DNA from: Aphelenchoides besseyi | Taxonomy: Eukaryota > Nematoda > Chromadorea > Rhabditida > Aphelenchoididae | NCBI GenBank assembly: GCA_024699855.1 | Contig: JAMPIQ010000003.1 | Location: forward strand, 1,488,001-1,552,000 | Reading direction: 5' to 3' | DNA: 64,000 nucleotides | Shown: piece by piece, positions 33,700 through 44,700 of the stretch | Layout of the letters: every line of letters begins with the position of its first letter | Position numbering within the stretch: position 1 is the first letter of the stretch | The notes under the pieces: model-generated | Seen by the model: the letters and a program-made list of their open reading frames with translations, nothing else | The model's database searches: none | What the model was told of the DNA's origin: nothing | Position numbers and translations under genes: made by a program

Positions 33700-35257
33700 C
33701 GAAACAGCTCCACCATTGAAGCGTCTAGACGTCGACTTCCAACAGCCGCCAAGAACAAAGTCGAAGACTACCATCCACAAAGAACTTCTATATGAAAAAA
33801 GTGACTGAAAGCAAATCGAAATTCAAGTTCTAAATTATGTAAACTCTAAATATTCAGCTCTCTAGTTTAACCAAGAAGTCGTCTACGGTAAGAACTCAAG
33901 AAGATCATTTAGTTCTTGATCGGTCGTTTCGATGGAGTCAATCAAATGGAACTTTTTGCAATGAAATTGGGGAAAGAACTGATGTCTTCGAAAGCTCACT
34001 GAGTGGTGGTTTTAGCCAAAGTCTTTACTCACTGCTACTTGGAGTACAGACCTAAAGTCTCGACTTGGTACGTGGTTTTCATGTCACTGGTCGTCAATTT
34101 GATGGTCATTCCTCTGTTGCACAATCGTTCAAGTGTTCTTGCAAGTCCCAACAATCACCAGAAGTAAACATTCTGCTGAACTTCAAACTGAAACACAATG
34201 AACATTGCTGATAAGAAGTGATTGATAAGAAGGTTGGTTATCAGAAACAAATGACATTCCTTGACCAATTGATTGTTGTTATTTCTAATCGTACCTAACT
34301 CTCTCCTACAGACTACTTCTAGACATTCGAATAAGATGACCTTAAATTAACCTCCAATAAAACACTCGATCTTCGCAACCAATCGGCCTCAACGTCCTCC
34401 AACGAAAAGAGTGCGCGTCAACAAGAGAGCGACCGACGACTCGAATGCGCTCGAAAAAAGCGTCTAACCCATGGGTTTCAAAGACTTGAAAGGTGCAGGT
34501 TATGCGATTATTTCATTCAGCTCCTCAGGTTTATAACCTATCAAAAAGGTTGGTATACGAATCCGACGAAGTCGTGATTTGAATTGGAAATTTTGGAACG
34601 CTCTGCTTTCAATGGCAGAGCACATATTCTGATGAATAACCTGGAGCTGTCTAGAAATTAACTCGCTAAGTGAGATTCTGCCGTAACATTGAATGCGCCA
34701 GTTTGTATCGCACAGCCGGGTGATTCAATGGTCGAACGAACTTCGACTGTTTGCCAGTACCACGAAATTTCTGATTCGATCATTTTTGTCGTTTAGAGTC
34801 TTTTGGTTAGTCGTCAAAGTCCTCTAATTTGAAACCCACGAGTATCCAACAACTAAGAGATGCCGTTTAAAGAAAAATCTCTCGAAACCTCAACGAGGTC
34901 TGTTCGACTCAATCAGTAAACTCTACCAAGCAGATCCCGGATATCTAGCTGCTCGAATGCGGCAATTCCTCATGCTCTTATTTACGATTTTGTTTTCTAT
35001 TCGACTTTCGGTCCACAAAACCAAGTAACAACTCCGAACGACATTTCTCGACTTTCGAGTGTATCTGCTCATTACAAAAACTGAAAGTCATTCAATTGTC
35101 ATCGGGTTGCGTTGTTTTTGTGGCGCCAGTAGCTTTTCGGTTTGAAATAAAATGTGCGCGGAAAGCGTTGCTTTTCTGATGACTCATAGGCACTTAACAG
35201 AAGCGATGGGAAGAAAAATTGCAACAACATCAAATGTCTTCTCATAACGATCTTAGA
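33700..35257. other. Intergenic with coding-like relics
   Basis: One plus-strand frame from about 33913 to 34168 reads FDGVNQMELFAMKLGKELMS, hits a TGA at about 33998, and continues in the same frame with a hydrophobic block (STWYVVFMSLVVNLMVIPLL) to a TAA. This looks like a pseudogene or an exon boundary I cannot place. A basic piece ending at about 34468 (TNRPQRPPTKRVRVNKRATD) could be another relic. Nothing else is supported. Confidence 0.3.
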
Positions 35258-35347
35258 GCGTGGTTGGCCGAGTGGTCATGGCGGCAGTCTCCCGAGCTGT
35301 TGCAAGGCTTAATGCCGAGCATTACGGGTTCGATTCCCGTGCCACGC
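35258..35347 (+). tRNA. Class II tRNA with CCC anticodon (nev-tRNA-Gly type)
   Basis: A 90-base cloverleaf: acceptor GCGTGGT/GCCACGC, D-arm GCC-GAGTGGTCAT-GGC, anticodon arm GCAGT-CTCCCGA-GCTGT with anticodon CCC at 35291-35293, a 23-base variable arm, T-arm ACGGG-TTCGATT-CCCGT, and A as the discriminator base at 35348. The A box (TGGCCGAGTGG) and B box (GGTTCGATTCC) of a pol III gene are intact, and TTTT follows at 35353. CCC should be glycine, but glycine tRNAs have no long variable arm. The leucine-like body with a glycine anticodon is the signature of nematode-specific V-arm tRNAs. Confidence 0.88.
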
Positions 35348-35348
35348 A

Positions 35349-36003
35349 AAACATTTTCATCTTTCTTTTCTTCCATAATGTGAAATGTTTTGTGTAGCAC
35401 AACCAATTGACAACATCATTTCGGGCCTCTGATACGTCTATCCTCGTAATTAATCGAAAGATCTCGATCTAAATAACTGAATTCTATACATGACATATAG
35501 TTGTGAACAATCAGAGGTAATTGTCGTTGATCATAGCAACCAATCAATCACAAGCCTCTCAGAACTCTTGCTTCCTATTAGTTGGTTATGTTTGAGTTAA
35601 ATTCGACCAATCGATAATCCCGAACTTGAGTTCTTTTCGAAGTTCATCTGAATATGAACCTGGAATTACACTTGAAACTTTAGAGTACTGAACTTAGAAT
35701 TGGAATTGAAATTTTACATGAAAGTTACCAAATTTGACTTCCAGAGCAAAATTACTTGAGAAAACTTAAATTGGAAGATTGACGTTCTGATGTACGGCCA
35801 TGTTTCTCAGTTTGCAATCGAATTTGCCGTGATCTCGGACGCGAATGAAAACATACACTCGACTTTTCTGCCTTCAGATTATCAACTTTCTTTTCGTGGC
35901 TAGTTAATTTCTTTCCTCGAACTTGCTACTATTTCGTATGTAACAGAACTCAAGCTGTTTGATTTCAGTGCCTCTGATATGAAATGTCAAATTTCGTCAG
36001 AGT
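35349..36003. other. Intergenic, nothing recognised
   Basis: Contains the oligo-T terminator of the tRNA. No coding exon is supported until the MATH-like gene. Confidence 0.35.
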
Positions 36004-37423
36004 TTGGCGCCATTGAGTGATCAGCCCAAAAAGGCCCAAATCGAAGATACGTTCGTGATGGTGTATTCGGACGAGTGCTTCGTGATCAGAACGTTCAATT
36101 CTACGTTCGTGTCACTCCGAAGTTCCCGACTGAAAACGAGAAAACCGAGTTTTGATCCACCCTCCAGTTTACGGAGAATCATGGCTACCGGAAATTATGA
36201 CCGAATACGAACTGTGTTCGGAACGAGACGATGGAAGAGAGACCGAATTACAACGTGACTTTTTCTTCGTTATTTTCCCAGTTTGCCCTTCAGATTTTGC
36301 TACCGAATTCAAAGAGCTTGGTCTCAAGTCGGACAGCTATCGGGGCTTAACAACCGAAGAGTTTCAAAAGGTGGCTGAAGATCGGGAAGTTTTCATCGGT
36401 TGTCGAATTCTTATGAACACTGTGGCAGATGATGACGACAAGGCTGTAGATGTGAAGCTTGCAATGAAGGTCAGTTTCTTCCAAAGATCTAGATTTTGTT
36501 CAGAGCTTTCATGCTCTTAAATAGCTGATGCGTAAGTCACAGACTGCTAGTCATTGAAACGATTCAGAAGATAATCTTACAAAAACTCGAACTTTGTAAA
36601 TTTGGGCTTGTAGTGTACGTCGAATCGCTACAAATAAATCTCGTGAAGATGTATGGTAAGGGAACAGTGTGTACAACAACAGCGATTTCGGCCATCATTT
36701 TTAGATTTCATTCCGATGGACGAACTGAAGGAATTAGTAAACGATCAATCATTTACAGTTAATTGTCAAGTTGAACTGGTTACGATGAACTACAGCAACC
36801 AACCCTCGAAGGTTCGATCAAATCAAGCAAACGGTCGAAACGTCTCGAAAACTCCAACAAACGTCCGCCCAAGTTTCAATCCTCGATCGTCACCAAAACG
36901 TCGTCGGGAAACAGTAGACACAAAGTGAGTGGAAGTCTTGATAGTACGTTTTAACTTCTATTATCATTTTAGTCGGACACCTGTGATCTCATCTGATTCT
37001 GAAACGGATGTCACAAGTTCGACGAGTGAAGAAATTTGGAGCTTCTGTTTGAACCATCAATTTACGGACTACAAAATTTCCACATCAGCCAATGAGAACA
37101 AGTACTTCTTTAACGTAAGTTATAACGACTTGAATACTTTAAAGCTTCCTCTTCAGATTCATCGTAACATTTGAGCATCGAAATCTGGCAACTTCAAAAA
37201 CTACTCCCTTGAGAACAACCGAACATCGACCGACAACGCCGGTGCCTACGTGATCTTGGCTATGGAAACAAGTGATACTGAAATGACGAAGTCAATGAAA
37301 AAGTTCGTCCGAAGCTCATCTGACAACCACTCGAAGATCTGTTCTTTAAAAGACTTTCATTCGTTACTCGAAACCAACGCCGAAGAGTTCGAGAAAGCAA
37401 TCGATTTCTATACCAGCTCCTGA
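36004..37423 (+). pseudogene. MATH-domain protein gene, apparently frameshifted
   Basis: Three MATH-like segments can be read. The first (about 36015-36455) runs GVFGRVLRDQNVQFYVRVTP, then needs a frame change at a TTTT run near 36153 before LIHPPVYGESWLPEIMTEYE, and later has YRGLTTEEFQKVAEDREVFI. The second (about 36690-36790) has SFLDFIPMDELKELVNDQSF, the typical MATH 'FI.L.EL....FLVND' block. The third (about 36990-37423) has EEIWSFCLNHQF and ends AIDFYTSS. MATH domains bind partner peptides, usually as substrate adaptors, and are a fast-evolving expanded family in nematodes. The frame change and missing clean starts suggest a pseudogene, but an unrecognised intron is possible. Confidence 0.5.
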
Positions 37424-37885
37424 ATGATGCTGAAACTCATTAATTCCTGTGTATGTTTATGTTGTTTTTAATTGTTGGAATAGCGTCGTTATTGCGATAA
37501 AAATTTGTTGTTTTTACGGTTTTCTTGACATAACATTGTAACAGAACTGTGAATGCACAACTATCAACACATGTCTTTGACCAAACAACCAGCAATCCGA
37601 GTGTTCATAGTCGACATTCTCGATGTTTGTTGATGTGTTTTCACTCGTCCAGTAAAATCTTTTCTTTATTAAGAATACGAAGATTTATAAACAAAATGTT
37701 CTTTAAAGAGAAATAGAACTTGTACCCGGTTTTGAAGACCGAAAAAGCCAAATATGTTCAATGGAAAACGAGAGCATCTGAATGGCATTAAGAGAAATGA
37801 GCACCACCGAGTTACACGTTTCGAGAGACAATCTTAAGGATTGCAGTAAGCAGACACACTATTAACATTAATGACACGTGAAAAT
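37424..37885. other. Intergenic, nothing recognised
   Basis: Between the 3' ends of the converging MATH-like and latrophilin genes. No supported feature. Confidence 0.35.
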
Positions 37886-40800
37886 TTAACTGTTTTCGTC
37901 AAGGAAAATTGGCGGGTTTTGAGTTAAATCCATTCGCAACAACAACGTTCCACTTGAAGCCGCTGATGCAGTTGTTCCGGCGGTGCTGCTCGAACGAGCC
38001 GTTTCGTAAGAGCCGTCAGATGGCGGTCGTTGATGCGAATTCGATTGGTTGTTGTAAAGCTGAGTGTTGGACAAACGCAAGGCAGCCATGGAAGCACATC
38101 GATGACCGTGTTCATTGCATAGCGGTGATTGAGGCATCTGAAAAAGAGAAGAATAAGATCGAATGACTCAGTTGTAAACTTACATCACCAATCACACCGT
38201 GAGGACCAAAACCGACGGGAATGTCGGAAGCACGGCAGAATCCCGTGGATGGAACTGGAGGAATTGGTGGTAATTGAACTTGGGATGGATTGGCGGGATG
38301 TTGTTGGTAAATGCGGTAATGTTGTTGTTGAAAAGCGTAATAGTCCTGTGGAATTGTCGCATACGTGTGGTCACAACAATGAGCATCGTGCACGCCACCA
38401 ACTGTTGGAACGTAAGTAGGAAGAGCGTGAGGATCGTCGAAGAAATGTCCGAGTGATGCGTTCGAATGCTTCGCAAATCCACTGACTGGCTCGTTGTACG
38501 AAAACTAAATACAACAATAAAACGACGTTGTTGGTAGTCGTAAACCTACGTTAATACTCGAGTTGTGATTCGGGTGGCCCTGCACAATTGGTGAGAAGAC
38601 CGAAGTTTTCGGAAGATTGTCAGCTCGTAGTTTCTTTCCATTCTTGTGCCAAAACAGTTTGCTCGAGAACTGAAATTCGAATTCAACAGTGTGATTGATT
38701 AGACCGTAAACTTACAAGATGTTTGAAGCTCAGAACTCGCAAAGTAAACAACGTTTGAAGCAAATTCGTAGCGACCACCGTCCACAACCAGAAAGTGACG
38801 GGAGTGGAAACAAAGTTCAAGGCAAGCAAACAGAAAGCATCCATGGAGATGATCAACGGAATCAAGTGAACGAAAGATTGACGAACCGAAGTGATTGTTT
38901 CGGCATCCGTTCGACAAGGCATGTAGCCAACAGCTGAACGTTTGACCAGAAGGTAGGTGGTGAACAGCGCAAAAAGAAGGTGCAAACTGATGAGTAAAAT
39001 CAATATAGTGAAAACCACAATCGTCGACGGTCGTTGCAGCGGTTGAAATCCACGAAGAAACAAGGAGAAATTACCAGCACTAAAGGCTAAGAAAGTGATC
39101 ATGATCAATGGCAATCCATAGCCGACAACGTAATGCATCACGTGGGCATCCAATTTGCGACTGTTGAGCAGTTGAACGAGTGAGTAGGTGAACTGAAAGA
39201 ATTGAAGAAGAATCCACGAAACCGCAACGAAAACCGCCGCATGAAGCAGATAGAAGATGATTGATGCGAGAGTCTGAAATTCGAAAATTAATCGGCTTTG
39301 ACTTGGCTCCAAACTAACTCCGTGACGTGGCAACAAAAACCACAGGGATAACAGGAACTCGGCGAAAATGATGGCAACACAGAAACTGCGCGGAATGAAC
39401 GGATATTTGGGTCTTTCGTCGACGAAAACCATTCCAGCAATATACACCAACATACCGAAAGCTGCGAGCGCACAGCTCATGTACAAAGCAATCGATTCTT
39501 TGTTGAAACCATTGAAGATCTGCGCATCACATGTCGACGAGACAACAGCGAAGTCGCCACTACCGGTGCATCGACAAATTGTGGTCGTCGAGTTGGTTTC
39601 CACCAAAACACACGATCCATCGGCAACAAAATCGCGATCTTCAGTCGACCAACGTGCACATTGGATTCGAATTTTGGGATCAACTTTTCGTTTTGTCGAG
39701 AAGCTCAAAACCGTCGGAACCTCTTCATTTGCTGTAGAATCACCGGCCGTTAGCGAACGAACTTCCGACCACGTGCTCAACAGTTTGGAAACAACCGTCC
39801 GACGACATTCGTCGACTTGAGAAGTTGCAGCGTCTCGAATCAGGAATCCGCCCAAATTTGCGATTGCCGTAAATGACAATTTGAATTCTGAGTGAATTGG
39901 CGAGTTGGTGGTCGGTAGTGAGAACAGAACACGATCTTCGATGTCAAATACCGTAGACTCGGGAAGTTCGACTTCTGATTTGCTTCGACTCACGGCCGCA
40001 ATTCCCAAGACTGTTGGACGTGAAACAAACTGCTCATTTACACTCTTATGTTCGGCCATGCTCTCTGCCAAATTCTGCAAGGATCGCTGGACGGCAAACA
40101 GAAGAGTTTGAGCGGTCGAGGTTTTGTCTCGCGGCGACAAGTCAATCCAACCATCTCGCTGGCTTATTTGCAGTAACTCGTTGGTCATTTCGATCGTAAT
40201 CTGCAAACTCAGTGTCTTCGGATGAACATTTGTTTTGAGCTTACTTTTGCAGTTGTTGAAAGCTGCGGCTGATTGTGCACGGAAGCCGGGAATCGATGAT
40301 TGTGGTTCTGAATCCGCATCAAGGTTTCGGCCAATTCGATAAGATCGCCGCCAAGAAGTTTCTCGTGTCTCACGTGTTTTTGAACATCTTCCAGTAGTTC
40401 AATCGGCACTAAGAAGTCGGATTTCCACGTCTAGAATACAGTTGAATGGATTCGAATTATGACTACTCACTTGTTGAAGATCTTTTTGCAACGATCGAAA
40501 CGAAGTCGTGATGCAATGGCTCAAATCCACTTCCTCACTCCATTGACCATTCGAACGACAGAATCGACGTGCTTTGCCATGAGAACCCAACGGACAAACG
40601 GTTTCCAGTTGTTCTCCCACAGTTGTTTGAGTCCATTGAACTGCACGGTAGAATTCGGCGGCACAAGAAGTCGGTTGTTCGTTTTTATCGTTTGTTACGC
40701 TAAAAACCGATTTCGTTTGTCTTGTTGGCGGTTTGTTTCTCTTACACTTCATAGTTGACTTGATCATCAGTTGGCGCCACCGAACGAGTTTCTTCGTCGA

Positions 40801-41738
40801 TCTCCGGTTTTGCGGTCGTTGATGGAGGAGCTGAAAACGGCAATTTATTAATCTTCAGCTCATTAAATGACTCAAAGGCTATGAGATTAAATCGGATTAC
40901 AAGTCCCCAAGTCCCCAGATCGCGATCTTAATCTCCGCTTGTCATCTTCTTGTCGATCGCAAATCAATTCGATGGCAATAAAACTGACAAGCATACTCGA
41001 ACACTTAAACATAGCGATGCAAAAGAAGTCATATTTTCGTTGTTGTACACTTTATATTCGATCAATACAACGTTACATTGTAAATAAGGGGGTACCAAAG
41101 AACGAAAGTTTCAGTTTTCTCTCCCCACTATTTTCTAATTAGCAGTTTGGCTAATAGCTGGGTTGTGCGACTTACCGGTCGTTGTAGCAAAAACACAAGT
41201 GTACATGGCGTCCAAATATTTCGGAATACCGGGGCACGGATCACCGAGCACCGTTGCATCGACGAAAATCTCACAGGAAGATCGGCCGTTGCATCTGAAG
41301 GTTCGTAAAACTGAACGTCTGTTCGAAGTACTAAACTCACTTCTTAACCAAAATCTCTTTTGTTGCATTGTTCAGACAGGTCGTTGAGTAGTCGGTGTTC
41401 ATCAACGGATTGCACGGATGAACGGAGAAACGGCCGAAATTCGCCAAGTGGATCTCGATCTCTTGGAGTTCGCCTGAACATTCCATTCGCGTCATTTCGC
41501 CTTCGCATACTTGGAGCGATTCTGCAAAGTCGAGATTAGCGAAATTGGCCGGTCGCAAAGATGGTGATTAAGAAAAAACAAACGAAAGGTTGCTGACAGC
41601 TCTAATGGCCGGTTATTAGCGATTTCTCCCCTAATGACTCCCGATTAGTTCCCCCAACGGTTTCAACTTACTGTTCGTCTCCGTGGAACGGACGCATTGG
41701 ACGAAGAAGAAGACAAAAAACGCCAATTTCCAACGCAT
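37886..41738 (-). CDS. Latrophilin-type adhesion GPCR
   Basis: Ten exons (41672-41738, 41341-41521, 41176-41294, 40746-40830, 40471-40699, 40245-40430, 38716-40200, 38550-38669, 38184-38504, 37886-38137) sum exactly to 1014 residues. In order: signal peptide (KLAFFVFFFVQCVRS), rhamnose-binding lectin domain (LQVCEGEMTRMEC...ANFGRF...GDPCPGIPKYLDAMYTC), HormR domain (EFYRAVQWTQTT...CPLGSHGKARRFCRSNGQW), GAIN region, GPS (CARW...DGSC...CRC), seven membrane helices, and a cytoplasmic tail of about 230 residues rich in Gln, Pro, His and Ser. This order is that of latrophilins (LAT-1/LAT-2), which act in adhesion, tissue polarity and neurons. The GPS lacks the HL-S/T cleavage tripeptide. A 45-base in-frame stretch at 39287-39331 could be an unspliced intron. 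Confidence 0.92.
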
Positions 41739-44700
41739 TTTTGCTGAACAGAAAAAGACGCGTTCACATGGACGGACTTGATGATGAGTTTACGATCGCC
41801 GTTAAACCACTCCCTTGTGCTGCAAAACATACGAATAAAAACACGCCCTCAGACAACGGCACGCTTCTCGTGCAAATCCGCAGGGGGCGGCGGAAATCAA
41901 AAAGGAAGACCGTTTGCTCGGAATTGCACAATCGGATCGTCTTTACCGGCGGCTAATTGCTCACCGTTTGGCGGTCGTCGTGATCGAAATCTCGACGGCG
42001 CAAAGAAAACAAACGATCATAAGCGAAAGGTCGTCAATGCGAAAGTAGTGAAGTTTCTGGTGAGCATCTTCCGCGTAAAAGAACACGATGATGAACCGCG
42101 TTTCTAGTTGTAAAGTCGATTCCACGGTGAACGTTAAAAACGCTGGGAAAGTCATCTGCATGTTAATTGTCGACTGGTAACCAAAAGGTTTTGGAGACCA
42201 AATGAGCGCGTTTATCGGCAAGCAATTTACTCCTCTTTTGTCTTCATTTTGTGGAGAGAAAGTTGTTGGTCGAGGAACTCGTTCCCGCAAAAGCGGCACA
42301 ATTCGTGCCAATGAATGAAAAGGAATGATCCCACTCGTTTCGCGGCATTCAAATCCGCCTGCTCGGCTTCGGGAATCTGTTGGGATGGTGGAGGTCAAGA
42401 GGCCACAAAAGTATCCGCGTTATGTAAAAACAGTTCGCGTGTTTGTGCAAACAGTGACCTTTGGCTTATAAAAAAAACGGACGCTCGACGTTTAACCTGC
42501 GATTTTGACTGCCGTTTTGCGTGCGTTGCGTCGCGGCGCAACGAAACGAGGAGGCGGTCGTAGAGGACAGAAAATTTGAATCGTTTTTTTCGGATTGCAA
42601 GAAGATTGGACGGCAAATTGAAGGGTATCGACAGGACGGACGTCGTGAAAAAAACAGCAGCTTCAAATGCAAAGCTTCGTGTTTCCCAGTCAATCGAACG
42701 ACGCAAAGGGGGCCGGACAGTTTTGTGTTGGAAATCGAAAATTACAGGAATTGCGATTTAATGGACGCAAAAAAAGAAGCGACGTTTTGTGCCTGCGGGG
42801 ACAAACGTGAGCACTTTAATCAAACTAAAACGGATGCGCATTTTCGGCCACGAAGCGCAATTTTCTCGCCTTTTTGACTCTTGGAATTGCAAATCACGTT
42901 TGTAATTCGAAAGAAGAAACATTTCGACCCGCAGGCAACCGACCGTCAACCTCCCCAAATGTTTGCTTTGCTTCGCGCAACTCTCTTGGCCACTCGCACT
43001 TAAAACGATCGGATGACCAGGAGAATGAATTGCAACTTCGTAGGGGGGAGAAGGCCAACAATTCGTTTTCGACTGTTCAGGCCATTTAATGACTACGCAC
43101 TAATTAGCTGCGCAAATCGATCCGCCGAATTCGAAACCAGTGAAAACAAAGCGAAGTACCAAACCGGCAAATAGATTCGCGCTAACGAATGGGTTTCCAG
43201 TAAACCATCGGATGGAACAACCGACGGCTTGAGGTAGCTGACTTGTGTTTCCTACGGTCGGTGGAAGAGAGTTTGCCAAAGTTTGCGTGCGACGAAATCT
43301 GCGCAACGGAAATTGAATTCGACGTCCCAAACGCTTTCGCGCAGGTTTTTCCCAAAACTGAAATTGACAGCAAAAACAATTAGCAAACTTGCCGATGAGT
43401 CAGTCAGTTGCATGGAAATGTTTTCGCATGCAAATGTCGAGAAAGTTTATTCTCCGTGGACCGCGATCGCGTGCCGACGCTCCACAGCACAATGTCAAAG
43501 AAGAAGACAAAGCGGCTGTCAACGCGCCTCCTCCCACCCATAAGGGATTAAAAGAACGGCCGTCGGATCATGGACAAAACAAGATTTTGCGGTCCGTTTT
43601 GCGCGTTTTGCCAATTCGAAAACAAAAACGTGACGAAACGGAAACTTGCGGCGAATCTGCGCGTCAGTGGAAACGAACAAACGCGGAGTTGGGAAATTGC
43701 AACCAGAAAACGTAAAACAGATTTCCGGATTCTCGCGGCCAACAACGTATAACAACTTGGTGGGCGGATTAACCATCGGCCTCACCTTTTTGGAGCACTT
43801 ATGCGAATCGATTCAAGGGCCAACAACAACGCGGAATGGATGATCGCGATCGAAATTACAGACGCAAATTTGCCGAAAAAGACGGACGACTCCCGATGAA
43901 CGTCTTTTTGGCGCTCGCCTTCTCAAGTTACAATTTGGAAACATTTTCTGAAGGCGTTAATCCACGAACAGTTTGGCCGCTTTCTCATGTGCAGATGCGA
44001 AATCAGTGGCGCGCAAAAAGACAAAATGGACAGCCGCCCCAAAAATTGATGGCCGAACAGATCGACTTCCCACTGTGTGCGCTTTTGATCTCAAGAAACA
44101 CATCCGTCCACGTGCTCGCAAAGTTAATTTGAACAAGACTGTTGATCGCCCGCTGTTAACTCAAAGAGCCGACGGTCAAGTGCAGGGAGGCCAACTTTCA
44201 AGTGCTAAAGTTTTCTGACCGTTCGACTTGTGCCACTTGTTATCTCAAACCCCTCACGAACGATCAAACAAACACGCCAAAACGGAAGTCCACGCAAAAA
44301 TACTTCTGATCCCGCGCCGCCGTTTTCCTTTCTTTTCCAATTAAGACGCGTCCCTTCCAAAAAGCTTCTTTAAGGAATTCGATTTGCGCACGCCGGGAAA
44401 GTTTAAACGCTTGGCATTTCGGCCGCAAAAAGATGAGCAACCAGAAAAGAAATTAACGTGAACTTTCGAGTACGACGCCGAGAATCCGCGGATTTTGTGG
44501 TTATCACACTGAAAGACGCAAACACAAAACAAAGAAAACGGTTGTGTTTTTTGGCGACCTTCTATGAAATTAAAAATTTGGGAATTCGAAAAACGTTTCT
44601 CAAGGACGTCGGCAAACACAATTCGAAAATTGATATTCCTGCGTGTCAGATTGGAAGCGACAATCAAAACAAACGCGGTTGATAAATCGAACGGCCGCAT

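Noticed and set aside
35258..35347. Reading the tRNA as an intron-containing tRNA with a CGGCA/TGCCG stem
   Set aside because: That stem takes a base needed for the D-stem. The class II fold with CCC anticodon and long variable arm pairs better.
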